A stretch of 64,000 nt of DNA from Thiospirochaeta perfilievii (lineage in GTDB: Bacteria; Spirochaetota; Spirochaetia; DSM-2461): the NCBI RefSeq assembly GCF_008329945.1, contig NZ_CP035807.1:1922001-1986000 (forward strand), written 5' to 3'. Below, piece after piece: positions 36,289 to 45,094 of the stretch. A program made the position numbers and the translations under genes. The notes under the pieces were generated by a model. The model saw only the letters and a program-made list of their open reading frames with translations. It made no database searches and had not been told where the DNA came from. Numbering within the stretch: the first letter of the stretch is position 1; each line of letters starts with the position of its first letter.

Positions 36289-36739
36289 CATGGGCCTCGA
36301 TAGCTCTATTTTCTCCAGTTGCATCTACACCTTCTTTTGTTTTACCCTTAATAGATAGTTTGGAAAGTGGAATGTTCAAGGCTTTAGAAATATTTTCTCT
36401 AATTTCTAAAACATAGGGTTTTATTTTAGGTCTCTCAAGTATTATTGTACAATCAATATTTCCTATTTTGTAACCTGTAGCTACTACTTTTTTATAACAC
36501 TCTTCAAGGAGTATCATACTGGAGATATTTTTCCATTTATTGTCTGATGGGGGGAAGTGTGTTCCTATATCTCCAAGTGCCAATGCTCCAAACAGTGAGT
36601 CAATAATAGCATGAATTAAAACATCGCCGTCGGAGTGAGCCTCTTCACCTAAATGATAGGGAAGAGTCACTCCTCCAATAACTAGGTCTCTTTCGGGTAC
36701 AAGTTTATGTAAGTCATAACCTAGTCCTACCCTCATCAC
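36269..36739 (-). CDS. ispF: 2-C-methyl-D-erythritol 2,4-cyclodiphosphate synthase
   Basis: A 156-residue protein of standard length. The metal ligands are in GLGYDLHKL (Asp8, His10) and HSDGDVLIHAI, and the substrate-binding GDIGTHFPPSD and KTKEGVDATGENRAIEA segments are intact. It works in the MEP pathway for isoprenoid precursors. It is the second gene after carD, with an ATGA overlap, so the two are coupled. IspD, which is often adjacent or fused, is not here. Confidence 0.96.
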   Translation of the reverse strand: MMRVGLGYDLHKLVPERDLVIGGVTLPYHLGEEAHSDGDVLIHAIIDSLFGALALGDIGTHFPPSDNKWKNISSMILLEECYKKVVATGYKIGNIDCTIILERPKIKPYVLEIRENISKALNIPLSKLSIKGKTKEGVDATGENRAIEAHVISLLL

Positions 36740-37236
36740 TTTTCCATTGTACTAAAAATAATTTGGTCTGTATCGTCTTTAGAGAGTTCTAGAGATATTG
36801 AAAGTTCGTTACGTAGTAATGAAAGTGCATTATCATATAGTTTTCTTTCTAGTATAGGAAGTTCTTTTAATTTACTTCTTCTATAAAGCATTCTAACCAC
36901 TTTAGCAATGTTTAATGTATCACCAGTTTTTAATAGGTCTATATTGGTTTGATATCTTAGTTTCCAATCTGTAATCACAGCATCATCATCTTCTGATAAT
37001 GTTTTTAATGCTTTATTTGCATTGTTTTTTGATATTACAGGTCTTATTCCAAGTTCCTCAGCCTTGTCTACTGGTACCATTATTGTCATTTCTGATTCTT
37101 CAAGATATATTACATAATAGAGTGTATTCTCACCCTTAAATAATCTTTCTTGTAGTGCTTCTATTTTACCAACACCTTGTAGGGGATAAACAATGTATTG
37201 ATTTTCTGTAAATGCATTTTTAGTCTTTTTAGCCAT
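36736..37236 (-). CDS. CarD family transcription regulator
   Basis: From the ATG at 37236 the protein has 166 residues. The CarD N-terminal RNA-polymerase-interacting domain is FTENQYIVYPLQGVGKIEA, followed by SEMTIMVPVDKAEELGIRPVI, and a helical C-terminal domain has WKLRYQTNIDLLKTGDTLNIAKVVRMLY. CarD stabilises open promoter complexes, notably at rRNA promoters. A longer frame to a TTG at 37272 exists and has a GGAG five bases before it. However, the TTGACT of that start coincides with a -35, and the ATG sits where the transcript should begin. ispF follows with a 4-base overlap. Confidence 0.93.
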   Translation of the reverse strand: MAKKTKNAFTENQYIVYPLQGVGKIEALQERLFKGENTLYYVIYLEESEMTIMVPVDKAEELGIRPVISKNNANKALKTLSEDDDAVITDWKLRYQTNIDLLKTGDTLNIAKVVRMLYRRSKLKELPILERKLYDNALSLLRNELSISLELSKDDTDQIIFSTMEK

Positions 37237-37243
37237 AATGCAT

Positions 37244-37272
37244 ATATTAACTAAAAAAGAACTAGTAGTCAA
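37244..37272 (-). promoter_or_regulatory. Promoter of carD-ispF giving a leaderless or nearly leaderless mRNA
   Basis: On the complement, TTGACT (37272-37267) is separated by exactly 17 bases from TAATAT (37249-37244). Seven bases then lead to the carD ATG at 37236. The expected start site therefore lies within a base or two of the ATG, and no ribosome site precedes that ATG. Confidence 0.5.
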
Positions 37273-37292
37273 ATAAACTCCAAGGTAATATA

Positions 37293-37744
37293 ATGTTCTT
37301 TATGAAGAAATACTCTTTTTATGTAACTTTAATTTTTTATTACTAACTTGCTCATCTAAGGAGAAGATTCCTCTGTATGACTATTATAAAAACATTCCAA
37401 TAATTAGGGGATGGACAAGTGATATAGAGCAGAAGAACTTTATTATTGAAGTAGTTCTTGTATATAGAGAAAATAATAGTGATCTACAAAATAGGATTAA
37501 TCAGCTAAAACCCTCTTTAATAGATGCTTTACGAGGCTATTTCTCCTCTCTTAAGGAAGAGGATTATGTTATTGATAATCAGTCTACAATAAAAAAAGAG
37601 GCGGTAAATATACTTAATGAGATTATTTTAGAGTCAATGGTTCCTAAAAAGGCCGATAAGCTTCGGAAGATAAAGAATCTTGAAGAGTTAGACCTATTAC
37701 TAGATATAAATATTTTGCAGTTACAAATTTTTAATTTAAATTAA
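37293..37744 (+). CDS. FliL-like lipoprotein, one frameshift in the signal peptide
   Basis: This gene is hidden by a break in a run of six T near 37330. From the ATG at 37293 the frame stops after 17 codons. With one more T it reads MFFMKKYSFYVTLIFLLLTC, a lipoprotein signal with Cys20, and runs to 37744 for 150 residues. The body, including FIIEVVLVYRENNSDLQNRI, LKPSLIDALRGYFSS, IKKEAVNILNEIIL and a final LLLDINILQLQIFN, has the shape of FliL, which supports the flagellar stator. An AAGG ribosome site precedes the start. It diverges from carD and overlaps the convergent binding-protein gene by 9 bases. FliL normally has a membrane helix, so a lipid anchor is unusual. Confidence 0.6.
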
Positions 37745-39289
37745 ACCATATATTATATGTTTATCTACAACTCTTAAGTATTTAAAAGGGTGTATATCTA
37801 ATGTATTTGTATACCAGCCATTAATGTATCTTGTATCTATTACATTTATTCCAGGAGAGTGATTTATAGGAAGTACAATACTGTTCTCTAGTAGAAGTTT
37901 TTCTCCTTGGGATAGTTGTTCATAACGCTCATCTTGGGTTAGGTTTGATGAATTTTCAATAAGTTCATCAAACTCTATACTTCTAAAGTTTGAGTCATTT
38001 AGGTTGCTATTACTTGTCCACATTTCAAGAAATGTTAGAGGGTCTGCAAAATCTCCAATCCAAGAGAGTGTACTTATTGTAAACTCTTCGCTTCTATTTA
38101 TAGTAAAAAAATCAGGATAGGATGTCTCTTTTATTATCACTTTGATACTACTGTATTTCTCTATGTTTTCTTTTATAACACTGCTTATATATGAGTCGGA
38201 ATAGGTGTTTTTAGGTATAGAAAGAATAATATCCGATAGACCTTTTCCATTTTTATATCCCTCATCTGCAAGAATTTTTAGTGCTTCTTCTATGTTTTGC
38301 TCACTATTTATAATGTTTTTTGGAAAATTTGATAGGGATGGGATTAAAGAATTTGCGGGTATATACTGTTTTTCTCTAATTTTGTTCCAAGGTATTAGTA
38401 ATGAGATCGCCTTTCGTATTTTTGCAGACTTATACTCCTTGTAGCTAGAGTTGAAGTAGTAAAATGTTGTGGCAAAAAGTGGGTTTACTTTTAGTGTCTC
38501 TAGGTCTGATACGCTATTTAGATCAATAGCGTTATCGGTTAACCAGTCAATATCCCCTCTGTTATAGTCTGCGGTGGCATCCGTGCTACTGGTGTAACTC
38601 TTTATGTTAATCTTATCAAAGTATACATTCTCTTTATCCCAATATTTAGGGTTCTTTAGCAGCGTTATTTGAGATTCATTTTTCTTTATTAGGTATGGTC
38701 CTGATGAGACAACTTGATCTATTGACCACACCTTTTGATTGAGAAGAGAGGTTGGTATTGGGGTGAAAGTATGGTGACATAGAATTTTTGTGAAGTATGG
38801 AGCTCTTTTTTCAAGTGTAAATATTAGTGTATCCTCTCCATCGGTGGATATACCTACACTCTCTACATCTCTGTTTTTTCCAGTTCTGTAATCCTTTGCA
38901 TTTTTAATAATATCTAAAAGGGAGGCAAATTCAGCCTGGGTATCTGGGTTAATGGCTTTTAAAAAACTGTCTCTAAATGTTTCTGAGGTTATACTCTCTC
39001 CATTACTAAATTTTAAATCCTTTCTAATTTTGAAAAAATATTTTTTTTTATCCTCTGAGACTCTCCAGGATTCTGCTAGAGCAGGTTCTGGGGTAAGGTC
39101 TTGGGGGTTGTATGAAACTAAACCTTCATAAATACCTGATAAAAATTGTGCCTCGTTAGCTGTATATGTGTAGAAAGGGTTTAGTGTTAAATCTAATGAT
39201 GATACAGCTATGTTAAATTCATTGTTCTGTGCATTAATAATAAACACCATTTGAAGAAGTATTAGAAAGATTGTTATTTTTTTTATCAT
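37736..39289 (-). CDS. Extracytoplasmic peptide/solute-binding protein (SBP_bac_5, OppA type)
   Basis: From the ATG at 39289 the protein has 517 residues and a signal peptide (MIKKITIFLILLQMVFIINAQ). The family-5 pattern is clear: FNIAVSSLDLTLNPFYTYT, IYEGLVSYNPQDLTPEPALAESWRVSEDKKKYFFKI, SSGPYLIKKNESQITLLKNPKYWD, and later ADPLTFLEMWTS. Such proteins feed oligopeptide ABC transporters. No permease or ATPase genes lie nearby, so it is an orphan copy. There is no lipobox, so it is probably periplasmic. Five additional N-terminal residues are possible with the upstream ATG at 39304. Confidence 0.9.
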   Translation of the reverse strand: MIKKITIFLILLQMVFIINAQNNEFNIAVSSLDLTLNPFYTYTANEAQFLSGIYEGLVSYNPQDLTPEPALAESWRVSEDKKKYFFKIRKDLKFSNGESITSETFRDSFLKAINPDTQAEFASLLDIIKNAKDYRTGKNRDVESVGISTDGEDTLIFTLEKRAPYFTKILCHHTFTPIPTSLLNQKVWSIDQVVSSGPYLIKKNESQITLLKNPKYWDKENVYFDKINIKSYTSSTDATADYNRGDIDWLTDNAIDLNSVSDLETLKVNPLFATTFYYFNSSYKEYKSAKIRKAISLLIPWNKIREKQYIPANSLIPSLSNFPKNIINSEQNIEEALKILADEGYKNGKGLSDIILSIPKNTYSDSYISSVIKENIEKYSSIKVIIKETSYPDFFTINRSEEFTISTLSWIGDFADPLTFLEMWTSNSNLNDSNFRSIEFDELIENSSNLTQDERYEQLSQGEKLLLENSIVLPINHSPGINVIDTRYINGWYTNTLDIHPFKYLRVVDKHIIYGLI

Positions 39290-39320
39290 AATAAAATAAT
39301 ACAATTAACAAGTTGCTTTA

Positions 39321-40247
39321 TCAATAAGAGTGGTCAAAGATATTTTTGGCTTTTATTATCCCCTTACATGCCTCTTTAGACATTGTATTTAGTTTCTCCT
39401 TTGTCTCTTGTTTTAATTCTCTTCCTCTAACTCTCTTTAACTCCTCTACTTGGGCTCTATTTCTACATCCTACAATAATCGAGTCTATAAAATCCTTTGA
39501 TAGTGTCCATTTTAAAATAAGTTGAGTTGTTGTTAGACCTTCGGCAATGGCAACTCTCTCTATTTTTTTTATATAGTTGCCAGTGGTAATAAAATTTTCC
39601 TTTTTAAAAAGTACCATCTTATTCCTTGAGTCATCTATTTCAATATCTCCTCTATTATATTTTCCTGTTAAAATTCCCTGGGCTAATGGGGAGTATATTT
39701 GGGTTTTTATTCCCATTTTTTTACACTCTTCCAAAAATGTTTCATCCTGATTCCAGAAAAAGTTGTACGAATTTTGAACAATATCTACATCCCCTGAATT
39801 TTGGACATCCTTTAGTTGTTCTAAATTAAAGTTACTAACACCAATGTTCTTTATTTTGTCATCTGCTCTTAGCTTTTCTAATAACTCGATCATAGGTTTA
39901 GCATCTAACTTAGAAGATGGCCAATGTATAAAAAAGTAGTCAATATAATCTCTATTGAGTCTTTTAAGAGAGTTTTCTATTCCTTTAATTAAGCTTTTTT
40001 TCGGCTTAATAAAACTTTTTGTAGATATGATATATTTACTGTTTGGTTTAGGTAATTGCTGTCCTAGAAGCTGTTCGCTTCTTCCCTTACCGTAGTCTGG
40101 AGAAGTATCAAAAAAAGTAAAATCTTCTCTAACTGCAGCATGAATCATTTTTCTTGAGTCGCTATGACTCTGGCTTCCCCAGTAATCTCCTCCTAAGGGC
40201 CAAGTTCCAATGCAGATTTTTGGAAGATCTGTTTTTATTTTGTTCAT
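39321..40247 (-). CDS. Aldo/keto reductase
   Basis: A 308-residue TIM-barrel protein. The catalytic residues are visible as Asp and Tyr in FFDTSPDYGKGRSEQLLG, Lys in ISTKSF and His in YFFIHWP. NADPH binding is indicated by the later YSPLAQGILTGKY and SIIVGCRNRAQVEE segments. The substrate is unknown. No cofactor or pathway gene is adjacent, so it is probably a general carbonyl reductase. It diverges from the lytic transglycosylase gene. Confidence 0.93.
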   Translation of the reverse strand: MNKIKTDLPKICIGTWPLGGDYWGSQSHSDSRKMIHAAVREDFTFFDTSPDYGKGRSEQLLGQQLPKPNSKYIISTKSFIKPKKSLIKGIENSLKRLNRDYIDYFFIHWPSSKLDAKPMIELLEKLRADDKIKNIGVSNFNLEQLKDVQNSGDVDIVQNSYNFFWNQDETFLEECKKMGIKTQIYSPLAQGILTGKYNRGDIEIDDSRNKMVLFKKENFITTGNYIKKIERVAIAEGLTTTQLILKWTLSKDFIDSIIVGCRNRAQVEELKRVRGRELKQETKEKLNTMSKEACKGIIKAKNIFDHSY

Positions 40248-40359
40248 AGTCCTAGATAAGTCCTAAAAAATGATTTTGTCAATTAAAAAAATACTCTTTT
40301 TCATGTTTTTGAGGTCTGACGCTCTTGAATTAAATGTCAAAAATAAAAAGAATAATCCT

Positions 40360-41085
40360 ATGATTAAATTTAGTAGTTTAAAACACACCCTGATTTTAAC
40401 GTTATTATTTATTTTGGTAGGGTGTAAGACAGATCATATAAAGAAAAAAGATGTAGAATATCTTTTTTGGAATGCATCTCTGAAAACAGAAAACAGTTTT
40501 ATTAAAGAGGCTGTTAAAGAGTTAAACGATGAAAAGGGTGAGACCCTTATTGTAAATAGATATAACTCTCCCCAGACACAAGAAGAGGTTATTGATTTTT
40601 TTACTGGTTATACAGGGAATAGGGATATTGCTCAAGCTATTCTAAAGTACTCTATAAAGTACGATGTTCCTCCATCATTGGCATTTGCCCTTTCTAAGGC
40701 TGAAAGCAGTTTTAATCCAAAAGCTATTAATAGAAACTCAACTTCAATTGATAGAGGACTTTTTCAGTTAAACTCAACAACTTTTTCTGATTTAACATTA
40801 GAAGAGTTTTTTGATATTGATACGAATTCCGCAAAGGGAATTAAATTTATACGTTGGTGTCTTGATACTGGGAAGAACGAAGTTTCTGCTTTAGCTATGT
40901 ATAATGCAGGTTCCGGAAGGGTTTCAGGAAGAGGTACACCTAAAATGACCTTAGACTACATTTCTAAGGTCTTAGACTACAGGGGAGTACTTCTTGATGA
41001 ATTTAATTTGGAAATGAGTTCTTTTGCCAGAATAAACCCTAAAAGTGTTAAGCTTGTAAAAGATGTTACTTTACCTCTAGATTGA
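40360..41085 (+). CDS. Lytic transglycosylase-like lipoprotein (SLT domain)
   Basis: I choose the ATG at 40360 because it gives a proper lipoprotein signal (MIKFSSLKHTLILTLLFILVGC, Cys22). The frame is open to 40270, but the extension is hydrophilic and would bury the signal. The 241-residue protein has an SLT domain with the catalytic Glu in ALSKAESSFNP, GLFQLNSTTF and ALAMYNAGSGRVSG. It should cleave peptidoglycan glycan strands from its membrane anchor in the periplasm. The fusion gene aroF-pheA starts 28 bases on. Confidence 0.88.
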   Translation: MIKFSSLKHTLILTLLFILVGCKTDHIKKKDVEYLFWNASLKTENSFIKEAVKELNDEKGETLIVNRYNSPQTQEEVIDFFTGYTGNRDIAQAILKYSIKYDVPPSLAFALSKAESSFNPKAINRNSTSIDRGLFQLNSTTFSDLTLEEFFDIDTNSAKGIKFIRWCLDTGKNEVSALAMYNAGSGRVSGRGTPKMTLDYISKVLDYRGVLLDEFNLEMSSFARINPKSVKLVKDVTLPLD

Positions 41086-41112
41086 CCTTAAAATATTTAA
41101 TACTATGATTTT

Positions 41113-42999
41113 ATGATTATAGTATTAAAGAGAAATATAACTGAAAAAGATAAAAATAATATTATAGACTTTCTACAAAGTCGTAGCTTTAGGGTTAAGG
41201 AGATTGTAGGAGAAGAAGAGTCTATTCTAGGAGCCGTTGGTCATAATGGTCTAGACCCAAGACAACTTGAGTTAATGGGTGGAGTTGCAAAGGTTATTCC
41301 AATTTCTAAACCATATAAGTTAGCTTCCCGTGAGTTTAAAAAAAGTGATACAATTTTCAATGTAGGACCTGTTACTGTTGGAGGTAATAGAGTTACTGTT
41401 ATTGCCGGCCCCTGTGCCGTAGAATCAAAAGAACAGATAATAGAGTCTGCTTATGCTGTAAAAAAAGCCGGAGCAGTTATGCTCCGTGGTGGAGCTTTTA
41501 AACCAAGAACCTCCCCTTACTCATTTCAAGGACTTCAGGAGAAGGGTTGTCAATATTTAAAAGAGGCTAGTGAGTTAACCGGTCTTCCTGTTGTTACTGA
41601 AATAGTAGCTCCTGGAGATGCGGATATGATGAAGGATTATGTAGACGTATTCCAAATCGGTGCTAGAAATATGCAGAACTTTGAGTTATTAAAAACTGTA
41701 GGACGTATTGGAAAACCTGTAGTTCTTAAAAGAGGAATGTCTGCAACTATTGAAGAGTGGTTAATGGCTGCTGAATACCTTATGTCAGAGGGTAATGACA
41801 ATATTATTTTGTGTGAAAGAGGTATTAGAACCTATGAGAATTTTACTAGAAATACTTTAGATATATCAGCGGTACCAATAATTCAACAACTATCCCATCT
41901 ACCTGTTATTGTTGACCCATCCCATGCCACAGGGCTTAGAGACAAGGTCTCTCCAATGGCTCTAGCAGCTATAGCAGCAGGTGCAAATGGCTTGGTTGTA
42001 GAAGTACACCCAGACCCGGATAAAGCCCTCTCTGATGGACCTCAGTCCCTTTATCCTGAGCAATTTGAGAAATTAATGTGCGATATAAAAGAGTTAGCCC
42101 CTGTTATGGATAAGGAGTTAACAACACTACCTAAGGAGAAGTCTGTTATAGAACTATCAGAAAGAACAGAGAGTCATATAGGTGCAGCATTTCAAGGTGT
42201 AAGAGGTGCTTATAGTGAGATGGCAGTATATAATTATTATGGAAAGGATGTAGGTTTTCCATTACCTCAAAAAAGTTTTAAAGATGTATTTAACTCTGTT
42301 TTAGATGGTTCTGCTGATAGTGGTTTGATTCCTCTAGAAAATTCATTAGCAGGTTCAATAAATGAAAATTATGACTTATTAAAAAACTATTCTGATCTTT
42401 GTATTACTGGAGAGGTAAAAGTTAGAGTTAGTCATGCATTAATTGGAACTATAGACTCTGAAATTTCGGATATTAAGGAGGTTTACTCCCACCCTCAAGC
42501 CCTTGCTCAATCCAGTGTCTTTATTGAAAAAAATAAGATGACACCTATATCCTACTATGATACTGCAGGTGCGGTAAAAGATATTTCCGAGAAAAGCGAT
42601 AAGACAAAGGGTGCCATTGCAAGTAGTGTTTCAGCTGAAATATATGGAATGAAAATATTAAAAGAAGGTATTGAAACCCACCCTGGAAACTATACAAGGT
42701 TTGCAGTTATTCAGCGTAGGGATAGAGCGGTAGATGTTGATTGGAATAAGGCTTCGATGGTTTTTAATATTAAAGATGAACAAGGAGCTCTATCAAAATA
42801 TCTATCAATATTTAACAAATACAACTTGAATATGACAAAAATAGAGTCTAGACCTGTCCATGGTAAACCTTGGAGTTACACTTTTTACATTGATGTAACT
42901 TTTGATGGAGATAAAGAGATTTTCAATCAAATAGAGAGAGAGTTATCAAATCAGGCTGATGACTTTAGGTTGTTAGGTTTATATCAGGCTTGTAAGTAG
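41113..42999 (+). CDS. Fused DAHP synthase (type I-beta) and prephenate dehydratase with ACT domain
   Basis: A 628-residue protein with two enzymes. Residues 1-70 are the FeS-dehydratase-like regulatory extension of type I-beta DAHP synthases, and the barrel spans 75-335 with metal and substrate residues in AGPCAVES (Cys101), MLRGGAFKPRTSPYSFQG, DPSHATG (His271) and VVEVHPDP. After a short linker, residues 356-535 are prephenate dehydratase (GVRGAYSEMAVYNYYG, PLENSLAGSINENYDLL), and 550-625 an ACT domain with ESRP, the phenylalanine-binding motif. It covers the entry to the shikimate pathway and the dehydration to phenylpyruvate. No chorismate mutase domain is present. Its 3' end overlaps the next convergent gene by 35 bases. 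Confidence 0.93.
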   Translation: MIIVLKRNITEKDKNNIIDFLQSRSFRVKEIVGEEESILGAVGHNGLDPRQLELMGGVAKVIPISKPYKLASREFKKSDTIFNVGPVTVGGNRVTVIAGPCAVESKEQIIESAYAVKKAGAVMLRGGAFKPRTSPYSFQGLQEKGCQYLKEASELTGLPVVTEIVAPGDADMMKDYVDVFQIGARNMQNFELLKTVGRIGKPVVLKRGMSATIEEWLMAAEYLMSEGNDNIILCERGIRTYENFTRNTLDISAVPIIQQLSHLPVIVDPSHATGLRDKVSPMALAAIAAGANGLVVEVHPDPDKALSDGPQSLYPEQFEKLMCDIKELAPVMDKELTTLPKEKSVIELSERTESHIGAAFQGVRGAYSEMAVYNYYGKDVGFPLPQKSFKDVFNSVLDGSADSGLIPLENSLAGSINENYDLLKNYSDLCITGEVKVRVSHALIGTIDSEISDIKEVYSHPQALAQSSVFIEKNKMTPISYYDTAGAVKDISEKSDKTKGAIASSVSAEIYGMKILKEGIETHPGNYTRFAVIQRRDRAVDVDWNKASMVFNIKDEQGALSKYLSIFNKYNLNMTKIESRPVHGKPWSYTFYIDVTFDGDKEIFNQIERELSNQADDFRLLGLYQACK

Positions 43000-44380
43000 T
43001 CTTTTCTAGGTCATCTATTATTTTTTTATATTCAAAATAGCTGGCCTGGGATTTATCTATAGATGATAAAAAGACCTTTAATTCTATCTGTATTCCTTTG
43101 GAATCTTTTAAATTATTTTTAAAAAAGTTATCTAACATTAATAAGTTTTTATACGTGAATCGGCTTTTTGATAAGAGTTTATGAAGTTTCTTAGATACCT
43201 CATCTTCTCCCTCTGCAATAAGGGAGGAATAACAGTCATCAATATTTTCCTTTAGGTCAGAGAGTTGTTTATTTAAAATTTTAGTTTTAGAAATAAATTT
43301 CTCAAATTCTAAGCTCTTCTCTTTCTGCTCTCCTTCCACAGTTTTTACTAAATATGTTGTATTTCTTGGGCTACCTAAAAGAGTATATTTTAGGTAATCA
43401 ATTATCTTTTCGATAAATGAGTAGGTCTCTTCTCTTAGACCTATACTATTTACCCACATTTTTTCAATTATAGAGTTTGTTTGTGTTGATATGTTCATAA
43501 GTTCATGTAATGACTTTTCTAATATATCAATGGGTTTTTCATTTGTAATACTCTTCTTTTTCTTAGTGTTATCCTTAGATTCTACATCTATCTCTTCTAA
43601 TTTAGTTAAGATCTCTTTACGTACATTAAGTCCATTTTCTGTGAAGTCCTCTTGTAAAACCTCTCCTATAAGCTCTATATATATTGGTTGTCCTAGCTCA
43701 TGGATTTTCATTCTTATCATATCATGAGCCTTTTTTATATCTTTACCTTGTAGCTCAGGTGGTAACTTTAGGTTGGTAAGAACATTTTCTCTAATCCATA
43801 ACTTATACTTTTCCCTTATATATAGACTTATTGGTTCAAGCATTTTAATTAAATCTTTACCATATCTTTCAATATCAGTTAATGAAGATTTTATTGAAGA
43901 GAGTATATACTGCTGACCACGGTCTTTTTTATAGTAAAATAGTACTTTGTTTAGTGCCTCAGTATTAGTTTCAATAGGTTGAGGATCAAATAGTCTATTC
44001 CAGTCTAAGAAATGAACCAAATTAATAATTTTGTTAATAACAGTTGGGTTGAGATTTTCTAACGAAATAATATTCTTTACTTTTATATAAGTTAAAATGG
44101 AGTTGTAGTGTGTAAGCCTTATGGAAATAGTATATCCCTCTTCATTGTATGGAACTTCAGATGAGTCTGGCGGATTTAAACTTTTAAGATTATATTCATC
44201 ACCATAGGGATCTTGGGTAATTATTTTTTCTGAACATAGAGTGGAGAAGAAGGTATGAAAACTACTATAAAACTTATTAAAGGAACCTAAAGCCTTTATA
44301 ATTCTCTTATCTTTTATTATATCTAACTGATCTTCAAGAAGTTTATTTAACTTTTTTAGCTCTTCTTCACTGTATTTCAT
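42965..44380 (-). CDS. Uncharacterised helical protein
   Basis: A 471-residue soluble protein without signal peptide or membrane helix. It is predicted all-helical by composition, with a lysine-rich linker at KDNTKKKKSITNEKP separating an N-terminal region (1-270) from a C-terminal region. I recognise no catalytic motif. Its first residues (YSEEELKKLNKLLEDQLDIIKDKRI) suggest coiled coil. It has a 35-base convergent overlap with the aroF-pheA fusion, and diverges from the lipoprotein gene at 44426. It may be a lineage-specific conserved protein; function is unknown. Confidence 0.65.
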   Translation of the reverse strand: MKYSEEELKKLNKLLEDQLDIIKDKRIIKALGSFNKFYSSFHTFFSTLCSEKIITQDPYGDEYNLKSLNPPDSSEVPYNEEGYTISIRLTHYNSILTYIKVKNIISLENLNPTVINKIINLVHFLDWNRLFDPQPIETNTEALNKVLFYYKKDRGQQYILSSIKSSLTDIERYGKDLIKMLEPISLYIREKYKLWIRENVLTNLKLPPELQGKDIKKAHDMIRMKIHELGQPIYIELIGEVLQEDFTENGLNVRKEILTKLEEIDVESKDNTKKKKSITNEKPIDILEKSLHELMNISTQTNSIIEKMWVNSIGLREETYSFIEKIIDYLKYTLLGSPRNTTYLVKTVEGEQKEKSLEFEKFISKTKILNKQLSDLKENIDDCYSSLIAEGEDEVSKKLHKLLSKSRFTYKNLLMLDNFFKNNLKDSKGIQIELKVFLSSIDKSQASYFEYKKIIDDLEKTTYKPDINLTT

Positions 44381-44425
44381 AACTTAATTTTGATTGATAA
44401 AAAATAATATGTCTATAGTTCTATT

Positions 44426-45055
44426 GTGAAAAATATTTATTACGTAATTTGGGGGATCTTCTTTTTATGTTCCTGTGAGCTATACGATAGTTCTTTTAGT
44501 GTTGAGGTTAGTGGTTTGAAGCCGGGTACCTTAGTAATCTCCAGTTTTAACTATTATAGTGAATACACCATTTCTTCTAATGAGAATGTAATTGTAAAAC
44601 TTAAAAAGGGATATCTCTATTATATAACTCTATATGAGAATTTTTATGGATCTATAAGCCGATATCCTATTGGAAATATTGTTAACTCTGGAGATGAGTA
44701 TATTACTCTATCCCCCCACCTAGGGATTCTAACTCGGAGTTGTAACGCACTGTATAAAAAAAATATAGATCTAGAGAGGATTATAAAGCTTAGGGATGAG
44801 CTCTGCCTGGATATAGACCCTTGGAGATATGATTTTATAGATATTAGTAGTTATCTTTTAGGGGATATCTCCTTTAGTTCCATTGGTAAGTGTAAATTTA
44901 TCGTGCTACCAGAATTAAGTTACCTTAATAGTTATGTTATGGAAAACCGATTGCATTGTAGATGGTATAAATCTATTCAGATGTTTTACGCCATAAAAGA
45001 GGGTAAAAAAATATATTTAGAAGTGTATGAAGATGGGACATATTCTATTTTTTAA
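44426..45055 (+). CDS. Uncharacterised lipoprotein
   Basis: A 209-residue protein with a GTG start and a lipobox signal (YYVIWGIFFLCSC, Cys17). The rest is beta-rich and contains four more cysteines, including LTRSCN and LRDELCLD. I see no family match. It is the first of three consecutive rightward genes (lipoprotein, CNB-bPH membrane protein, repeat protein), 39 bases before the second. A perfect 12-bp palindrome lies in that gap but may be chance. Confidence 0.6.
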   Translation: MKNIYYVIWGIFFLCSCELYDSSFSVEVSGLKPGTLVISSFNYYSEYTISSNENVIVKLKKGYLYYITLYENFYGSISRYPIGNIVNSGDEYITLSPHLGILTRSCNALYKKNIDLERIIKLRDELCLDIDPWRYDFIDISSYLLGDISFSSIGKCKFIVLPELSYLNSYVMENRLHCRWYKSIQMFYAIKEGKKIYLEVYEDGTYSIF

Positions 45056-45094
45056 GGGGTTAACTACTCTCTAATTAGAGTCGATAGTATATAT

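Noticed and set aside
41081-41103. TTGACC-16-TATGAT as an aroF-pheA promoter
   Set aside because: The expected start site would fall inside the coding sequence after the only suitable ATG, so it is probably fortuitous.
45069-45080. Perfect 12-bp palindrome CTCTAATTAGAG before the CNB-bPH gene
   Set aside because: Short and AT-rich, so expected by chance in this composition; no second copy was noticed.
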